A stretch of 64,000 nt of DNA from an uncultured Clostridium sp. (GTDB lineage: Bacteria > Bacillota > Clostridia > Clostridiales > Clostridiaceae). The position numbers and the translations under genes are program-made. The DNA is taken from positions 1 to 64,000 of the forward strand of contig NZ_CAKVJA010000001.1 in NCBI RefSeq assembly GCF_934754925.1, in the 5' to 3' direction. Below the pieces are notes generated by a model. That model was not told where the DNA came from. It saw nothing but the letters and a program-made list of their open reading frames with translations, and made no database searches. Shown in pieces: positions 18,508 to 27,455 of the stretch (the first letter of the stretch is position 1; each line of letters starts with the position of its first letter).

Positions 18508-18810
18508 ATGGATTGGTATTGTGCTGTATGGAATAGTGATAGTGTAAGTAGTGCAGTTGGAGCACAAGTTTTATATGAAATGCTTTGTGAAGGTGATACT
18601 TCACTTGTTGGAGATATAGATTTAATTGATGAATTTTATAAAGAATTAAATTCTAAAAAGTTTAATATTGGAATTAATAAGGGAAAGGGATTTATAATAA
18701 TTGGATGTAGTTTTGAGGATGCGGAACATTTAAATGAGGTAATTCCTCAAATTGCAAAAAAACATGGATTATCATATTTTGAGCCACAAAATATGACTTA
18801 TATATTTTAG
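18508..18810 (+). CDS. Hypothetical protein, 100 residues
   Basis: Soluble alpha/beta-looking protein without Cys clusters, signal or membrane segments; it begins MDWYCAVWNSDS and ends FEPQNMTYIF. The ATG at 18508 was chosen because GGGAGAAG lies just before it; an ATG 21 bases upstream has no site. It is flanked by terminators on both sides and so is a single-gene unit. I do not recognise the family. Confidence 0.65.
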   Translation: MDWYCAVWNSDSVSSAVGAQVLYEMLCEGDTSLVGDIDLIDEFYKELNSKKFNIGINKGKGFIIIGCSFEDAEHLNEVIPQIAKKHGLSYFEPQNMTYIF

Positions 18811-18845
18811 AAGTTAAATTAAAAAAATTTATTATATAAATTAAG

Positions 18846-18887
18846 AAAAAATACTATCATCATAAGAGCAATGTGATAGTATTTTTT
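18846..18887 (+). terminator. Intrinsic terminator
   Basis: Stem AAAAAATACTATCA / TGATAGTATTTTTT, 14-base loop; it can also act on the convergent penicillin-binding-protein gene. Confidence 0.85.
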
Positions 18888-18976
18888 CTTTTAGAAAAGA
18901 AGCTTTTGGAATCTTTTCTTCACTTATAGTATGACAATATTTTTAGAAAAAAATACATAGAAATATTTATTTTTTA

Positions 18977-20989
18977 TTATCTATTTAAGTATTCTTCCAT
19001 TATTGATTTAACCTTTGGAATAGGAATACTACTACCGCCTCTATCTTTTACATCTTCTATTATCATTGCTACAGCAAGTTTAGAAGTAGTAGTATCAACA
19101 GCTACAAACCAGCCGTTTTCAGTTCCTGTAGTATCATCTTGAGATGATTTTATTTCAGCAGTTCCAGTTTTAGCTGCTATATTATATCCAGAAATTTGAG
19201 CTTCGTGAGCAGCTCCATCAGTATCATTAACCATTGCAGAAAAATCTTCTATTAATGTAGGTAAATATTCAGCTTTAATTGCAGATTCTTTCCAAAGAGT
19301 TGGAGAGGTATTGGAACTTAAAACTAATGTTGGATTCATAATATCACCATTATTAGCTAAAGCGCTATAAGCTAATGCCATATTTAAAGGGGTTACCATT
19401 AATTCACCTTGTCCATATCCTGTGTCTGCTAATAATATTTCATTATCTAAAGCGCCATTATTAGAAATACTAGATTTAGTCATAGGATATTCAAAGGTAA
19501 TATCTTCACCTATACCAAATCCCTTAAGTCCATTAATTAAATTTTCACCACCAATTTTTAATGCTAATTGAGCGAAGTATATATTATCTGAATATTTAGC
19601 TGCTTCTCTAAGTGTCATTGGAGTAGTAGTATTATGAACTCTAGTAATATTATAATTTCCCCAACTTGAATCCTTTTGCCAACTCAAACCGTCAATAGTA
19701 ACAGTTTCATCAGCATTTAATACTCCTGTATTAAGACCAATTGAAGCAGTTATAAGTTTCATAGTTGAACCAGGAGCATATGTTTTACTAAATCTGTTGA
19801 TTTGATCTGTATAATCATTTGCTTCTCTTTCAGCAGCTTTGGTTTTTGTAACATATGTTGTAAACATGTTTGAATCATAAGATGGAGCACTAACTAAAGC
19901 TAATACTTCACCAGTTTTAGGATCAACAGCTGTAACAGCACCTTTTTCACCGTTTAATTGTTCATAGGAATTGATTTGTAATGTTGAATCAATAGTAAGT
20001 TTAACATCAGTGCCATTTATAACTTCTTTTTTTAAAATTGAAATTTCTTCATTATTTCTACTAAGATAAATTTCAGCACCATCTTCACCACGTAATGTAT
20101 CTTCATAAACTTGTTCAATACCGGCTTTACCAATTAAGCTACTTTCTGTATAACCTTTATCATTCTTAGATTCTAATTCTTCAGCGGTAATTGCACCAAC
20201 GTATCCAATTAATCTTCCAAATGCTTCACCACCAGTGTAAACTCTAGATGTTTTTTCGTTAATAATTATGCCTTCATCAGCTCTATTAATTAAAGTTGTA
20301 AGTTTTTCATCACTTGAAAGTATATCAACTATTGGAACGAAATATTCTGGATTTGAATTTGCATTTAATTTATTTATAATAGTATCTTCACTTATATCTA
20401 AAGTATTTGCAATTTCAGTTATTTTACTATCACGATTTTCAGTATCAAATTTAGAGGGATGTATTCCAACAACAGAGATTGTCCCATCTTCAGCTAGTAC
20501 ATTATCATTTCTATCAAGTATTTTTCCTCTAGTATGATTAGATTTTCTAACATAAATTTTATCTCCTTCAATCATATCAGGAAATAATAAACTTTCATTC
20601 CAATCAATAAGGTATTCATTGTCCACTTTGTAAATATTTGCTTGATAATCAGTTATGTCTAATTCTCCAGCAACAGTATTACACTTTAAAGAAAATGGAA
20701 TAGTGTAATAATCTTTATTTTTTATAATGTCACCAGAAATTTCAATTTTTAAGTCTTTTAAAGCTATTGCTGAATATATATTTGTATATCTATTTACAAA
20801 AGTTTCTTCATCAATATATTCCTTAGAGCTATCAGTTAGCATAGAATACATTCCAGAAAAATCCTTATTAATCCATTCGTCTTTAAATGTATTAAATGCA
20901 TCTTCATATTTATTGATTTTTGAACAGGAAACTGAAATAGCTACTAAAATTAATAGTAGTAAAAATAATATGTTTTTTAAAATCTTCAT
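18977..20989 (-). CDS. MecA-type class B penicillin-binding protein (lipoprotein)
   Basis: Transpeptidase that cross-links peptidoglycan at the outer membrane face. The 670-residue protein starts with a lipoprotein signal (LLLLILVAISVSCS). An NTF2-like MecA_N domain follows (about 28-140), then a PBP dimerisation domain and the transpeptidase with Ser408 in PGSTMK, the SDN motif in YSDNIYFAQ, and AAKTGTAE. This is the class B3 architecture shared with staphylococcal PBP2a and enterococcal PBP5, several of which have low beta-lactam affinity. Resistance itself cannot be inferred. It is monocistronic with a good promoter. Confidence 0.92.
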   Translation of the reverse strand: MKILKNILFLLLLILVAISVSCSKINKYEDAFNTFKDEWINKDFSGMYSMLTDSSKEYIDEETFVNRYTNIYSAIALKDLKIEISGDIIKNKDYYTIPFSLKCNTVAGELDITDYQANIYKVDNEYLIDWNESLLFPDMIEGDKIYVRKSNHTRGKILDRNDNVLAEDGTISVVGIHPSKFDTENRDSKITEIANTLDISEDTIINKLNANSNPEYFVPIVDILSSDEKLTTLINRADEGIIINEKTSRVYTGGEAFGRLIGYVGAITAEELESKNDKGYTESSLIGKAGIEQVYEDTLRGEDGAEIYLSRNNEEISILKKEVINGTDVKLTIDSTLQINSYEQLNGEKGAVTAVDPKTGEVLALVSAPSYDSNMFTTYVTKTKAAEREANDYTDQINRFSKTYAPGSTMKLITASIGLNTGVLNADETVTIDGLSWQKDSSWGNYNITRVHNTTTPMTLREAAKYSDNIYFAQLALKIGGENLINGLKGFGIGEDITFEYPMTKSSISNNGALDNEILLADTGYGQGELMVTPLNMALAYSALANNGDIMNPTLVLSSNTSPTLWKESAIKAEYLPTLIEDFSAMVNDTDGAAHEAQISGYNIAAKTGTAEIKSSQDDTTGTENGWFVAVDTTTSKLAVAMIIEDVKDRGGSSIPIPKVKSIMEEYLNR

Positions 20990-21020
20990 ATAAGCCTCCC
21001 TAAATATTATTCTGTAGCTT

Positions 21021-21049
21021 ATTATACTATTTTATGAAGAATAATCCAA
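21021..21049 (-). promoter_or_regulatory. Sigma-A promoter of the penicillin-binding-protein gene
   Basis: Minus strand TTGGAT, 17 bases, TATAAT, ending about 32 bases before the start codon. Confidence 0.75.
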
Positions 21050-21104
21050 TAAAATAAAGGGATAAAAAGAAATTAGCCTTGTGTTAGTTGTTTATAGGAA
21101 AATG

Positions 21105-21113
21105 TGATATAAT
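21105..21113 (+). promoter_or_regulatory. Extended -10 promoter for topB
   Basis: TGATATAAT, 32 bases before the topB ATG, with no good -35 box. Confidence 0.6.
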
Positions 21114-21145
21114 AAGTAGAAAATCTTAAACAAAAAGGAGAAAAT

Positions 21146-23326
21146 ATGAGCAAAATTTTAGTATTGGCAGAAAAGCCATCAGTAGGTAGAGATTTAGCAA
21201 AAGTTTTAAAGTGTAATAACAATAAAGGTTCATATATAGAAGGAAATAAATATATAGTAACTTGGGCTATGGGGCATTTGGTAGGACTTATGGATCCAGA
21301 AGGATATGATAATAAATATAAAGAATGGAAGATGGAAACACTTCCAATGTTACCTAAGCATATGAAGTTAGTTGTATTAAAGAAAACAGGTAAGCAATTT
21401 AATGAAGTTAAAAAGCTTATGAATAGAGATGATGTTAGTGAAATAGTTATTGCAACAGATGCTGGAAGAGAAGGTGAACTTGTTGCAAGATGGACTATAG
21501 AAAAAGCTGGTGTAAAGAAGCCGCTTAAAAGATTATGGATTTCATCACAAACAGATAAAGCTATTTTAGATGGATTTAAAAATTTGAAAGATGGAAAAGA
21601 GTATGAAAATCTTTATAGAGCTGCAGTTTGTAGAGCTGAAGCAGATTGGCTTGTTGGTCTTAATGTAACTAGAGCACTAACATGCAAATATAATGCTCAA
21701 TTATCAGCAGGTAGAGTTCAATCACCAACACTTGCAATGATAGTTAATAGAGAAGAGGAAATTAAAAACTTTAAGCCTAAGACTTATTATACTTTAGGAG
21801 CTAATGCTAATGGATATAAGTTGTCATGGGTTAATAAAGATAATAATTCAAGAATCTTTGATGAAGAATTTGCTAAGAAAATTGAAAGTAAATTAAGAAA
21901 TGCTGAAGGTGAAGTAGTAAATATAGCTGAAGCTAATAAAAAGAAATATGCACCTGCTTTATATGATTTAACTGAACTTCAAAGAGATGCTAATAAAATC
22001 TGGGGATACTCAGCTAAACAAACTTTAAGCATTATGCAAAGACTGTATGAAAATTATAAAATCCTAACTTATCCAAGAACAGATTCAAGATATATAACTA
22101 CTGATATAGTAGCTACTATTCCAGATAGATTAAAGGCTATTGCAATTGGTGAATATAGAGCTACAGCTGATGCACTATTAAAAACTAAGATAAATGGTCA
22201 TAAGGGATTTGTAGATAATTCAAAGGTAAGCGATCACCATGCAATTATTCCTACAGAACAAAAACCTAATTTAGCACTGCTTTCTTCAGAAGAAAGAAAA
22301 ATTTATGATTTAGTAGTTAAGAGATTTTTAAGCGTAATGTTACCACCATTTGAATATGTGCAAACTACTATTGAAGCTAATGTAGCAGGTGAAAAGCTGA
22401 TTGCTAAGGGTAAAGTAGTTAAATCAAAGGGATGGAAAAAGCTATATGATCATTTAGAAGAAGATAATAGCGAAGATGATATAAAAGAACAAGTGCTTCC
22501 ACAAGTTAATAAAGGTGATAAAGTTACTTTAACTAAGGTAGAATTAAAGACTGGTCAAACTAAACCACCAGCAAGATTTACGGAAGCAACACTTTTATCT
22601 GCAATGGAAAATCCACATAAGTATATTAATGTAGGAAAAGAAGCAGCTAAGACTTTAGGAGAAACAGGTGGTCTTGGAACTGTTGCTACAAGAGCTGATA
22701 TTATTGAAAAGTTATTTAACTCATTTGTTATTGAAAAGAAAGGTAAAGAAATTTTACCTACGTCAAAGGGAAGACAACTTATTGAATTAGTTCCAAAAGA
22801 ATTAAAATCACCATTATTAACTGCTAAATGGGAAAGTAAATTAGATGAAATAGCAAAAGGAAAAAGAGATTGGAATAGTTTTATTAAAGAAATGAAGAAT
22901 TATTCTATTGCTCTTGTAGAAGATGTAAAGAGAGCAAATAGTAAATTTGTTCATGATAATAAGACTGGAAAGAAGTGTCCTAATTGTGGCAAATATCTTT
23001 TAGAAGTTAAGGGCAAGAATGGGATAATGAATGTATGTCAAGATAGAGAATGTGGATATAGAGAGAATGTTGCTAGAGTTACAAATGCAAGATGTCCTGA
23101 GTGTAAGAAAAAGTTAGAGATTAGAGGGCAAGGTGAAGGTAAGATCTATATTTGTACTGGGGCCAATTGTAATTTTAGAGAAAAAGCATCAGCATTTGAA
23201 AAAAGATTTGACAAAAAGGGGAAAATTGATAAGAGAGAGACGCAAAGAATAATGAGAAAAATGCAAAAAGAAGCTGAAGAAGTAAATGATAATCCATTTG
23301 CCGAACTTTTAAAGAATTTTAAATAA
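21146..23326 (+). CDS. topB: DNA topoisomerase III
   Basis: Type IA topoisomerase that decatenates and relaxes DNA by single-strand passage. The 726-residue protein has the Toprim domain (VLAEKPSVGRDLAKVL, then IATDAGREGEL with the acidic metal triad), the GLNVTRA segment and the catalytic Tyr309 in TYPRTDSRY. Beyond the core (about residue 610) are two four-Cys zinc modules (CPNCGKYL..CQDRECGY and CPECKKKL..CTGANCNF), a common accessory tail. AAAGGAG lies before the ATG. It is a single-gene unit closed by a terminator. A mobile-element-borne topB is less likely given the chromosomal surroundings. Confidence 0.96.
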   Translation: MSKILVLAEKPSVGRDLAKVLKCNNNKGSYIEGNKYIVTWAMGHLVGLMDPEGYDNKYKEWKMETLPMLPKHMKLVVLKKTGKQFNEVKKLMNRDDVSEIVIATDAGREGELVARWTIEKAGVKKPLKRLWISSQTDKAILDGFKNLKDGKEYENLYRAAVCRAEADWLVGLNVTRALTCKYNAQLSAGRVQSPTLAMIVNREEEIKNFKPKTYYTLGANANGYKLSWVNKDNNSRIFDEEFAKKIESKLRNAEGEVVNIAEANKKKYAPALYDLTELQRDANKIWGYSAKQTLSIMQRLYENYKILTYPRTDSRYITTDIVATIPDRLKAIAIGEYRATADALLKTKINGHKGFVDNSKVSDHHAIIPTEQKPNLALLSSEERKIYDLVVKRFLSVMLPPFEYVQTTIEANVAGEKLIAKGKVVKSKGWKKLYDHLEEDNSEDDIKEQVLPQVNKGDKVTLTKVELKTGQTKPPARFTEATLLSAMENPHKYINVGKEAAKTLGETGGLGTVATRADIIEKLFNSFVIEKKGKEILPTSKGRQLIELVPKELKSPLLTAKWESKLDEIAKGKRDWNSFIKEMKNYSIALVEDVKRANSKFVHDNKTGKKCPNCGKYLLEVKGKNGIMNVCQDRECGYRENVARVTNARCPECKKKLEIRGQGEGKIYICTGANCNFREKASAFEKRFDKKGKIDKRETQRIMRKMQKEAEEVNDNPFAELLKNFK

Positions 23327-23336
23327 TATTCATAAT

Positions 23337-23390
23337 AAGGTAAAGTGACAAACATAAAGTTAAATAAGGTTTTCACTTTACCTTTGTTTT
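23337..23390 (+). terminator. Terminator after topB
   Basis: Twelve-bp perfect stem AAGGTAAAGTGA / TCACTTTACCTT with a 24-base loop and a TTGTTTT tail. Confidence 0.82.
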
Positions 23391-23493
23391 GGAGAAAAAT
23401 GAGAAGTTTTTTAATAAATTTATAACTAAAGGAATATTATAAGAATAATATGTGAAGAATAAATGTAAAAAATGGAGAAAATATTAATCTTAC

Positions 23494-23522
23494 TTGATAT
23501 TGGAAAGTATACATAATATAAT
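23494..23522 (+). promoter_or_regulatory. Sigma-A promoter of secDF
   Basis: TTGATA, 17 bases, TATAAT, 35 bases before the secD start; the clearest promoter on the plus strand of the window. Confidence 0.8.
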
Positions 23523-23557
23523 TAATATGAGATAAAAAGTACAGAAGGGGGAAAAAC

Positions 23558-24811
23558 ATGAAAAAAGGACGAACAAAAGTTAGAAGCGCTATATTATTTA
23601 TTCTAACCTTAGTTGTTATAGTTGCATTAGCCTATGCTGGTGGTAGAGGTGTTGAAGTAGCGGGATGGGAATTTAAATCATTCAATAAAGCTATTACTAA
23701 GGGACTTGACTTACAAGGTGGAGTTTCTGTATTAATGGAGATACAAGATGACAATGTAACAAAAGATGATTTAGAAAAGACAAGACAACTTATTGATTTA
23801 AGAGTTAATAAGTTAGGAGTTGCTGAAACTTCAGTAACAGTAGAAGGAGATAGAAGAATTAGAGTTGAAATTCCAGGAGAGTATGACTCTAAGGATTTAG
23901 TTGATAGTTTATCTAAAACTGGTAACTTAACATTCAAAGATGCTGATGGGAATGAAGTTTTAAATGGTACAGATGTTGATGAAGCAAGCGTTGTTATTAA
24001 TAGTAGTAGTAATGCGCCTGTAGTTTCATTAAAATTGACAGATGAAGGTGCTAAAAAATTTGCAGAAGCAACTGAAGCAAATCTTCATAAAAAGATTTCA
24101 ATCTATATGGACGATGAAGAAATATCAAGTCCAACAGTAGACGCAGTTATAACTGATGGTAATGCTATTATAAAAGGTAGTGGTAGTTTAGATGAAGCTA
24201 AGAATTTAGCTGGTTTAATTAATGCTGGAGCACTACCTGTAACTGTTAAAGCTATACAAATAGAAAATGTTGGAGCTCAATTAGGAGCTGAAGCACTTCC
24301 AAATGCAATAAAAGCAGGACTTATAGGAATAGCTATTATATTTATATTTATGATTCTTTATTATAGAATACCAGGAGTTATTGCAAGTATAGCATTAACT
24401 TTATATGTATGCTTAGTTTTACTAGTGTTTGTTGAGGCTGATGTTGCATTAACACTTCCAGGTATTGCAGCATTTCTTTTAACTGTTGGTATGGCAGTTG
24501 ATGCTAATGTACTTATATTTGAAAGAATTAGAGAAGAGTTAAAAAATGGAATATCTGTAAAAGCAGCAGTAGATAAAGGATTTAACAATGCATTATCTTC
24601 AATTATTGACTCAAATGTAACTACTATTATTGCTGCACTTGTACTTTACTTTATCGGTACGGGTAGTGTTAAAGGGTTTGCTGTAACATTAATGATAGGT
24701 ATAGTAGTGAGTATGTTTACAGCTGTAGTTGTTACTAGAACATTAATGAAGTGGGCTGTTGATATGGGAATGTTAAAGTCTAATTGGCAGTTTAGAGTAA
24801 AGAGGGGGTAG
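23558..24811 (+). CDS. secD: Protein translocase subunit SecD
   Basis: Membrane component of the Sec translocon that uses the proton or sodium gradient to help pull preproteins across. The 417-residue protein has one N-terminal membrane helix, an extracytoplasmic P1 domain (begins GLDLQGGVSVLMEI) and five C-terminal helices, with the conserved AVDANVLIFERIREEL motif carrying the ion-coupling Asp. GGGGG precedes the ATG. secF starts four bases after the stop, so the two subunits are encoded separately and co-translated. Confidence 0.97.
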   Translation: MKKGRTKVRSAILFILTLVVIVALAYAGGRGVEVAGWEFKSFNKAITKGLDLQGGVSVLMEIQDDNVTKDDLEKTRQLIDLRVNKLGVAETSVTVEGDRRIRVEIPGEYDSKDLVDSLSKTGNLTFKDADGNEVLNGTDVDEASVVINSSSNAPVVSLKLTDEGAKKFAEATEANLHKKISIYMDDEEISSPTVDAVITDGNAIIKGSGSLDEAKNLAGLINAGALPVTVKAIQIENVGAQLGAEALPNAIKAGLIGIAIIFIFMILYYRIPGVIASIALTLYVCLVLLVFVEADVALTLPGIAAFLLTVGMAVDANVLIFERIREELKNGISVKAAVDKGFNNALSSIIDSNVTTIIAALVLYFIGTGSVKGFAVTLMIGIVVSMFTAVVVTRTLMKWAVDMGMLKSNWQFRVKRG

Positions 24812-24815
24812 TGAT

Positions 24816-25688
24816 ATGTTTAAAGTAATAGAAAAGACAAAGATTTGGTTTTCAATATCCCTAGCAATTATATTAGTTGGTATAGTTTTAATGGCAACTA
24901 GAGGATTAAATTTTGGTATTGATTTTAAAGGTGGTACTAAAATAGTTGTTGATTTTGGAGATAGCTTTGATAAGGTAGAAGCTGATGGAATAGTAAAGGA
25001 ATACGCTCCTGATGCAGTAACAAAAACTGTAGAAAGTACTCAATATGAAATTAAGTCAAAAGACTTAGATGAAACTAAAACAGCAGAGATGTTTGATGCA
25101 TTAAAAGAAAAGTATTCATTAGAAGATTCTGCTTTAATTTCACAAAGTCAAATAGGACCATCAGTTGGAAAAGAATTAACAAGAAATGCTGTTTTATCAG
25201 TATTAGTAGCATGTATAGCAATGCTTATTTATATAGCAATAAGGTTTGAATTCAATTTTGGAATAGCAGCAATAGTTGCTTTAGTACATGATGTTTTAAT
25301 AACTTTAGCATTTTATGCAATATTTGATATTCCGGTAAATAGTTCATTTATAGCTGCAATGTTAACAATTGTAGGATATTCAATTAATGATACTATTGTT
25401 ATTTTTGATAGAATAAGAGAAGATAGGCATAATATGAGAAGAAATACTTCAACTGAAATAGCAAATGCAAGTATTAATAAAACTTTATCTAGGTCTATAA
25501 ATACTTCATTAACTACTTTAATAATTATTGGAGCAGTTAATATATTTGTACCGACAGTTAGAGAATTCTCATTACCATTATTAATAGGTATTGCTGCTGG
25601 AGCTTATTCATCAATCTTCATAGCATCACCAATTTGGGTATTGCTACAAAAGAGAAATAAAAAGAATAAAAAGATAAAAACAGCTTAA
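24816..25688 (+). CDS. secF: Protein translocase subunit SecF
   Basis: Partner of SecD. The 290-residue protein has the family signature LNFGIDFKGGTKI after the first helix, the IGPSVGKELTRNAVLSVL entry to the second helix, and the SINDTIVIFDRIRE motif matching the SecD ion-relay region. It ends with a Lys-rich cytoplasmic tail (KRNKKNKKIK). It is the last gene of a two-gene operon closed by a terminator. Confidence 0.97.
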   Translation: MFKVIEKTKIWFSISLAIILVGIVLMATRGLNFGIDFKGGTKIVVDFGDSFDKVEADGIVKEYAPDAVTKTVESTQYEIKSKDLDETKTAEMFDALKEKYSLEDSALISQSQIGPSVGKELTRNAVLSVLVACIAMLIYIAIRFEFNFGIAAIVALVHDVLITLAFYAIFDIPVNSSFIAAMLTIVGYSINDTIVIFDRIREDRHNMRRNTSTEIANASINKTLSRSINTSLTTLIIIGAVNIFVPTVREFSLPLLIGIAAGAYSSIFIASPIWVLLQKRNKKNKKIKTA

Positions 25689-25701
25689 TATTATATAATA
25701 T

Positions 25702-25733
25702 AAAGAAGTAGTATGAAATTACTGCTTCTTTTT
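25702..25733 (+). terminator. Terminator after secF
   Basis: Stem AAAGAAGTAGT / ACTGCTTCTTT with one T-G wobble, 8-base loop and T-run. Confidence 0.85.
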
Positions 25734-25890
25734 GTATATTATATACAAAAAAAGATAAAATAAGTAGATATAGTTCTCAAAATAGATATTTTTACAGGAT
25801 AATTTGCTATGAAATGCAGAAAACATTTGTATTATATCAATTTATCTATTATAATATAAATGTTTTCTTATTATTGTGGAGGAGTTTATC

Positions 25891-26745
25891 ATGCGTAAGT
25901 TTTGGGAAAGTATATATAGTCCTAATTACATAACTGGATATAATCCCTTTATACTTAAAGATATGAATAAAGCAATAGAACGTATGGTATCAGCAATTAA
26001 TAATAGAAAAAAAATTGTTGTTTATGGGATACCAAATGTAGATGGATTATGTGCTATTTCATCCCTTATATTAGTTTTAAAATATTTAAATGCTGATATT
26101 GAATACGTAGTACATGATGATTCTTCAACTAAATCTAAAATTTCATCTAAAGATATAATAAATAATGTGCATTTTTTAGGTGGAGAACTACTTATAGCTT
26201 TAGGAATAGATTTAAAGTCAGAAGAAGAAGAAAAGCTTTGTAAAAGTCTTGGGATAGATTTGATAGTTATAGAAAATAGAGACGTAAATTATGATTATGA
26301 GTACATATACATAAATCCTAATCAAAAAGGTTGTCAATATAGATATAAAAATTTATCAATAAGTGGTTTAACATTTAAGTTAATGCAAGCAATAGCAATT
26401 TACTATAATGTTAAAAGTATAAATAAATATCTAGACTTAATATTAATAGGTGAAAAATGCACTAAATCACTTAAAAAGGGTGAAAATAGTGTTATTATAA
26501 AAGAAGGTATGAGATTTTTAGTTAACACAAATAATCGTGGATTAAGATCTATTATGGATGCTTATAATATGGTTAATATAAATGAGGATAGTGTTGATAA
26601 AATTATAGATGTTATTACTCCAACTATTAATGTTGTTACTATGACAGATAATGCTAGAATCATAATTGAGTTGTTAATAACAAATAGAAAAGAAAGAGCA
26701 GAACAAATAACAAAGTATTTAAATAAGTCTAAAGAAAATGTATAA
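25891..26745 (+). CDS. RecJ-like DHH-family protein lacking catalytic motifs
   Basis: A 284-residue protein aligning by eye with the N-terminal DHH domain of RecJ single-strand exonuclease: FWESIYSPNYITGYNPFILKDM matches the RecJ lead-in, and IVVYGIPNVDGLCAISSLILVL matches the motif usually written GDYDVDG. The motif reads GIPNVDG, the second metal Asp region reads LIALGIDL, and the DHH triad is replaced by ENRDVN, so metal binding looks abolished. The C-terminal DHHA1 and OB parts of full RecJ (usually over 550 residues) are missing. ATG 25891 follows GGAGGAG. It sits where several clostridia carry recJ, between secF and apt. A Cdc45-like non-catalytic DNA-binding role is inference. Confidence 0.75.
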   Translation: MRKFWESIYSPNYITGYNPFILKDMNKAIERMVSAINNRKKIVVYGIPNVDGLCAISSLILVLKYLNADIEYVVHDDSSTKSKISSKDIINNVHFLGGELLIALGIDLKSEEEEKLCKSLGIDLIVIENRDVNYDYEYIYINPNQKGCQYRYKNLSISGLTFKLMQAIAIYYNVKSINKYLDLILIGEKCTKSLKKGENSVIIKEGMRFLVNTNNRGLRSIMDAYNMVNINEDSVDKIIDVITPTINVVTMTDNARIIIELLITNRKERAEQITKYLNKSKENV

Positions 26746-26807
26746 TATAATTATAGATAAACTTGACTATAATGAATACAAGAATAAGTTGATGTGGAGG
26801 ATTTGTT

Positions 26808-27326
26808 ATGGATCTAAAAAAAAGTATAAGAATAGTAGAAGATTTTCCGAAGGAAGGAATTAGTTTTAAAGACATAACTACTTTAATAGCAGATGGAGAA
26901 GCCTTTAAGTATTCAATAGATGCAATAGCTGAACATCTTAAGGATAAAAAGGTAGATGTTATATTAGGACCTGAAGCAAGAGGATTTATTTTTGGAGTAC
27001 CTGTTGCATATGCTTTAGGAGTTGGGTTTGTACCAGTTAGAAAAAAAGGAAAATTACCTTTTGAAACAGTATCAGTTAGTTATGATTTAGAATATGGTAC
27101 AGACATATTAGAAATTCATAAGGATGCAATTAAGAAGGGTCAAAGAGTAGCAATAGTTGATGATTTACTTGCTACAGGAGGAACTATTGAAGCTGTAACT
27201 AGACTTGTAGAGGCTGCAGGTGGAGAAGTTGTTGCTTTAGATTTTGCAATTGAATTAACTGAGTTAAAGGGAAGAGATAAATTAAAAGGATACGAAGTAA
27301 TGTCACTTGTTCAATACGATATTTAA
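26808..27326 (+). CDS. apt: Adenine phosphoribosyltransferase
   Basis: Purine salvage enzyme converting adenine and PRPP to AMP; cytoplasmic homodimer. The 172-residue length is typical. It shows FKDITTL, the GPEARGFIFG segment, the VPVRKKGKLP flexible loop, and the PRPP-binding VAIVDDLLATGGT. GGAGG precedes the ATG. A GC-rich hairpin and 129 bases separate it from rel, so the two may form one operon with partial termination between them. Confidence 0.97.
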   Translation: MDLKKSIRIVEDFPKEGISFKDITTLIADGEAFKYSIDAIAEHLKDKKVDVILGPEARGFIFGVPVAYALGVGFVPVRKKGKLPFETVSVSYDLEYGTDILEIHKDAIKKGQRVAIVDDLLATGGTIEAVTRLVEAAGGEVVALDFAIELTELKGRDKLKGYEVMSLVQYDI

Positions 27327-27371
27327 TTTATTGAAATACCTTAAATTTTAATATATAATTAGTGTAAAGGT

Positions 27372-27392
27372 GGCTGGTTTATTTAACCAGCC
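27372..27392 (+). terminator. Hairpin between apt and rel, possible weak terminator
   Basis: GGCTGGTT / AACCAGCC with a 5-base loop. The downstream ATTGATTTTAATTT is only moderately T-rich, so partial read-through into rel is plausible. Confidence 0.6.
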
Positions 27393-27455
27393 ATTGATTT
27401 TAATTTAAATTATGGAAAAAGTATAATATTAGAAATTTTTAAAGGGAGGATTTGA

